From contig NC_087172.1 in NCBI RefSeq assembly GCF_035594125.1, positions 22,643,430-22,707,429 of the forward strand: a stretch of 64,000 nucleotides of DNA, written 5' to 3'. The translations under genes and the position numbers were made by a program. The DNA is from Scylla paramamosain (lineage: Eukaryota; Arthropoda; Malacostraca; Decapoda; Portunidae). Under the pieces are notes generated by a model. It made no database searches. It saw only the letters and a program-made list of their open reading frames with translations, and had not been told where the DNA came from. Shown here piece after piece: positions 62,301-64,000 of this stretch (the stretch's first letter is position 1; each line of letters opens with the position of its first letter).

Positions 62301-63179
62301 CGTGTATTCAGCGAGTGCTGTGACTTGATGGGGATTTATAAGACGCGTACCACCCCGCTCCACCCACAGTCTGACGGCATGGTTGAACGTTTCAATAGGA
62401 CGCTAGTTCAACAGTTGGCCAAGTATTGTGGGGCGGGGCAGGAGGACTGGGACGTCAAGCTGCCGGCGATGCTGATGGCATACCGTTCCGCCGTCCATGA
62501 AGCCACCGATCACTCGCCCTCCCAGCTGATGTTTGGCCGGGAGCTCCGCCTTCCTATTGACCTGGCCACGGGGCGCCCTCCTGATGTTGACCTCCCCACA
62601 GTCACCTCTGGGTTCGCAGCCGCCCTGCAGGAGCGGTTCGCGGAGGTACACCACCGGGTGAGAGGCAAGTTGAGGGCAGCGAGTCAGGCCATGAAAGGTC
62701 TTTACGACCGGCGAGTGAGGGAGGCGAGTTACGCGGTAGGCGAGAAAGTGTGGCTGCATAATCCTCGCCGCCGGCGTGGCCTCTCTCCGAAACTCCAGAG
62801 CCCCTGGGAGGGGCCTTACACTGTCATCGCCGTGATCTCGGGGGTGACGTACAAAATCCAGCGTGGACGCCGTCGCCCTTCCATTGTGCATGTGGACCGT
62901 CTGTGGCGCTATCACAGTCCTGGGCACTACACTTGGGGCTTCGGGGGAGGTGGCGGCGATGATGCCGATTCTGCTGCCGAGGAAATCGACGAGTCCCCGG
63001 AGACAGCTGTCACCACCCCCAGCGAGCCAGAGGAGGCCGAGGCTGAGGAGTCAGGGGTGGGCGACGGCCGCGACTCAGAGCCAGCAGAGGAACCTCAGCC
63101 CACTCGGCCGCGCAGGGACAGACGCCGCCCACGGCGTTATGATGATTTTGTGTTGATTGACTCTGAGGGAGAGATATAA
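59316..63179 (+). CDS. pol: Pol polyprotein of the Ty3/gypsy element (protease, RT, RNase H, integrase)
   Basis: Made as Gag-Pol by -1 frameshifting; there is no in-frame ATG near its start. Numbering codon 59412 as 1: aspartic protease D17-S-G-A; RT about 267-480 with FCVDYRALN, STLDLKSGYHQ, MPFGLCNAP and catalytic YLDD at 430-433; connection; RNase H with D577-T-D579-A-S; then integrase. The integrase zinc-binding part has H-x6-H and CDVC. The catalytic triad is D896 (VDIAGP), D956 (SDQG) and E992 (VERFNR), with exactly 35 residues between the last two. A GPY/F-type module (WEGPYTVI, about 1130) and an acidic then Arg-rich tail end the protein. It is 1255 codons from 59412, without stops. 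All catalytic residues are present, so the enzymes look functional, although the 5' LTR is lost. Confidence 0.92.
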   Translation, partial: GKQQRAGGGGDLTACQGANAPCCVKCHLTVSAVQVRGAVDGRPCCMTIDSGAERTIVQRRLVSAEWLPCTVDRLCGVTGDCMPLQGPVDVRISVGSAEVNLPVYVAELEEECLLGYDYLKKTRACVDFGRKVIKVCGYDVPFLPEVGRSEVVTTRRMQLAPRSECRVQCRLARPMQSTEGLVEPASDCRLADGVAVGRSLVQAGEKVVTVLLANFSDEARNIPAGTAVGECVEVQRAEAPPQGERAAEGAPLPSFLEDLATRSAVNLTEAQTELVCDTLGRYADVFSQSASDLGRTSLVKHTINTGTHAPVKSPPRRIAPARREEMQRAVNDLATQGVIERSDSPWSSAVVLVKKKDGTQRFCVDYRALNDVTVKDSYPLPRIDDTLDALVGACWFSTLDLKSGYHQVEMAEEGKPKTAFSFGQGLWQFNVMPFGLCNAPGCFERLMERVLDGLQWKTALVYLDDVIVFGSTFEQELGRLEEVLQRLRKANLKLSPKKCLLFQHEVPFLGHVVSSGGVRTDPGKVAAVADWPTPSNVAEVRSYLGLCTYYRRFVPNFATLAAPLNRLTKKGASFRWDEACQAAFDSLKAALVEAPVLPYPDPKLPYLLDTDASAEGVGAVLSQVKDGKEHVVAYYSCKFSKPERNYCVTRKELLAVVKAFEHFHPYLYGAEFTVRTDHAALKWLKTLKGPEGQLARWLGRMEQYNYRIVHRPGRVHNNADALSRRPCEASCSHCTAREPSPCEASSPGAPGVLDTVCRRLRVPANTAECNERWRVAQRSDPDLAPVVRWLEASDERPSWQVVAAESPAAKCLVSQWETLSIDESGVLVKRWEAVGGMGRDAWLVVVPRTMRPELLKEVHAGVTSGHVGEKRTLQRLRQRFYWGGMRSDVTEWCRACDVCSAKKGPAHRNRAPLQLYNVGAPMERVAVDIAGPFPLTPRGNRYICVAMDYFTKWPEAYAIPNHEAETVASVLVDQFFSRFGVPVELHSDQGREFESRVFSECCDLMGIYKTRTTPLHPQSDGMVERFNRTLVQQLAKYCGAGQEDWDVKLPAMLMAYRSAVHEATDHSPSQLMFGRELRLPIDLATGRPPDVDLPTVTSGFAAALQERFAEVHHRVRGKLRAASQAMKGLYDRRVREASYAVGEKVWLHNPRRRRGLSPKLQSPWEGPYTVIAVISGVTYKIQRGRRRPSIVHVDRLWRYHSPGHYTWGFGGGGGDDADSAAEEIDESPETAVTTPSEPEEAEAEESGVGDGRDSEPAEEPQPTRPRRDRRRPRRYDDFVLIDSEGEI

Positions 63180-63208
63180 GGAGAGGCAAGGTCGGGTCGA
63201 CCTTTTTG

Positions 63209-63223
63209 TAAAGGAGGGGGTGA
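63209..63223 (+). promoter_or_regulatory. polypurine tract (plus-strand primer)
   Basis: AAAGGAGGGGGTGA lies directly before the TGTAAC start of the 3' LTR, where RNase H leaves the purine-rich primer for plus-strand DNA synthesis. Confidence 0.8.
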
Positions 63224-63692
63224 TGTAACGCCCGGGTATTATTGTTGTTTAGTCTAAGTTGCCTTTATTTCTTTCTGTGGGATTGAGTGTGTGACGTGCG
63301 TGTGTGTGTGTCAGCTGTGCCTGGTGTCTGGCAGTGGTGCATGGATGGCGGGAGAGAAGTCGCGTGACTGCAGTGACTGGGCAGTGTGTTGTTGGCCCCG
63401 CTCTGGATAACTTGTCTTTGCGTGTCCTCCGTGCCGAGTGCCTGTTGCGTGAGCCTGAAGAGTTTGACTGTCCCTGCCTGTGTCTGTAACTGCCTGTAAC
63501 TAACGGAACTAGTAAAGAAAGAAAGTGTTGCCCACTGTTTGTCTACCCGCTCTGTCTGGCTGTGCGTGAATCACGTGGGACGTGGTACCCTTAGCATCTC
63601 TTGTCTAGCCTGCTGGTGTTCCCGAGTGCTGTCCTGACTGTCGGGGAATTGTGGGCGTCTACGGGAGTGCTGAGGTTTGTGCTTTCGTAACA
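63224..63692 (+). mobile_element. 3' LTR of the Ty3/gypsy element (469 bp)
   Basis: TGTAACGCCCGGG ... TTTCGTAACA, the same length as the solo LTR at 53755 with two substitutions. No perfect AATAAA was seen. It is followed by ATATGTTGG, the same flank as the solo LTR. Confidence 0.95.

Positions 63693-64000
<308 letters not shown>

Larger units (their letters stand above)
57755..63692 (+). mobile_element. Ty3/gypsy LTR retrotransposon, 5'-LTR-truncated, coding region intact
   Basis: Order: LTR remnant, primer-binding site, gag, -1 frameshift overlap, pol (PR-RT-RH-IN), polypurine tract, 3' LTR. Integrase lies after RNase H, the order that defines Ty3/gypsy as against Ty1/copia. There is no envelope-like ORF between pol and the 3' LTR. 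Both ORFs are free of stops, implying a recent insertion. The body is strongly G+C-rich compared with the AT-rich satellite around it. Confidence 0.9.

Noticed and set aside
57829..63156. Antisense and alternate-frame ORFs across gag and pol (up to about 217 codons)
   Set aside because: The G+C-rich coding sequence leaves other frames open by chance. Sense-strand gag and pol account for the region and the alternates show no domain.

Overview
The window looks like repeat-dominated nuclear DNA of an animal, most probably a decapod crustacean or other arthropod. That is an inference from long TA, CT and CA microsatellites, several decaying non-LTR retrotransposon families, Penelope-like fragments and a Ty3/gypsy element, with no dense gene content. 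No complete host gene and no structural RNA gene was recognised. The only long intact reading frames are gag and pol of the Ty3/gypsy element at 57.8-63.2 kb.

Layout. 1-28.3 kb and 54.6-57.75 kb hold an AT-rich satellite of diverged ~97-bp monomers in a higher-order unit of about 1.07-1.11 kb. The array switches strand repeatedly. It is interrupted by two minus-strand LINEs (13.94-16.16 kb and 17.62-19.27 kb) and by an LTR-like segment inside a TA tract (24.0-24.6 kb). 28.3-30.75 kb is one arm of a large inverted duplication whose other arm is at 49.6-52.1 kb; both arms carry the same two exon-like segments. 30.75-31.35 kb is a decayed Penelope-like (GIY-YIG) fragment, and 31.7-33.65 kb a LINE fragment with an APE-type endonuclease domain. 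35.25-38.55 kb is a CR1/jockey-like LINE split by a 1.6-kb fold-back Penelope-like insertion with a 13-bp target-site duplication and hammerhead-like ribozyme motifs. 39.7-41.3 kb and 44.4-47.9 kb are two more copies of the 14-16 kb LINE; a further RT fragment is at 41.5-42.75 kb. tRNA-derived SINE candidates lie near 43.8, 44.3 and 52.8 kb, and a 109-bp minisatellite at 48.9-49.4 kb.

The Ty3/gypsy element has a gag ORF, a canonical -1 slippery heptamer (G GGA AAC) in the gag-pol overlap, and a pol ORF with protease, RT, RNase H and a DDX35E integrase, then a polypurine tract and a 469-bp 3' LTR. Its 5' LTR is reduced to 32 bp joined to satellite. A solo LTR 9.5 kb upstream has the same 3' flank as the 3' LTR, so this part is either a real tandem duplication or an assembly join of two alleles.

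Most other apparent ORFs are chance frames in satellite or microsatellite and are not annotated. All family calls come from motifs read by eye; no alignment or search was run, and repeat boundaries are good to roughly 5-20 bp unless stated.
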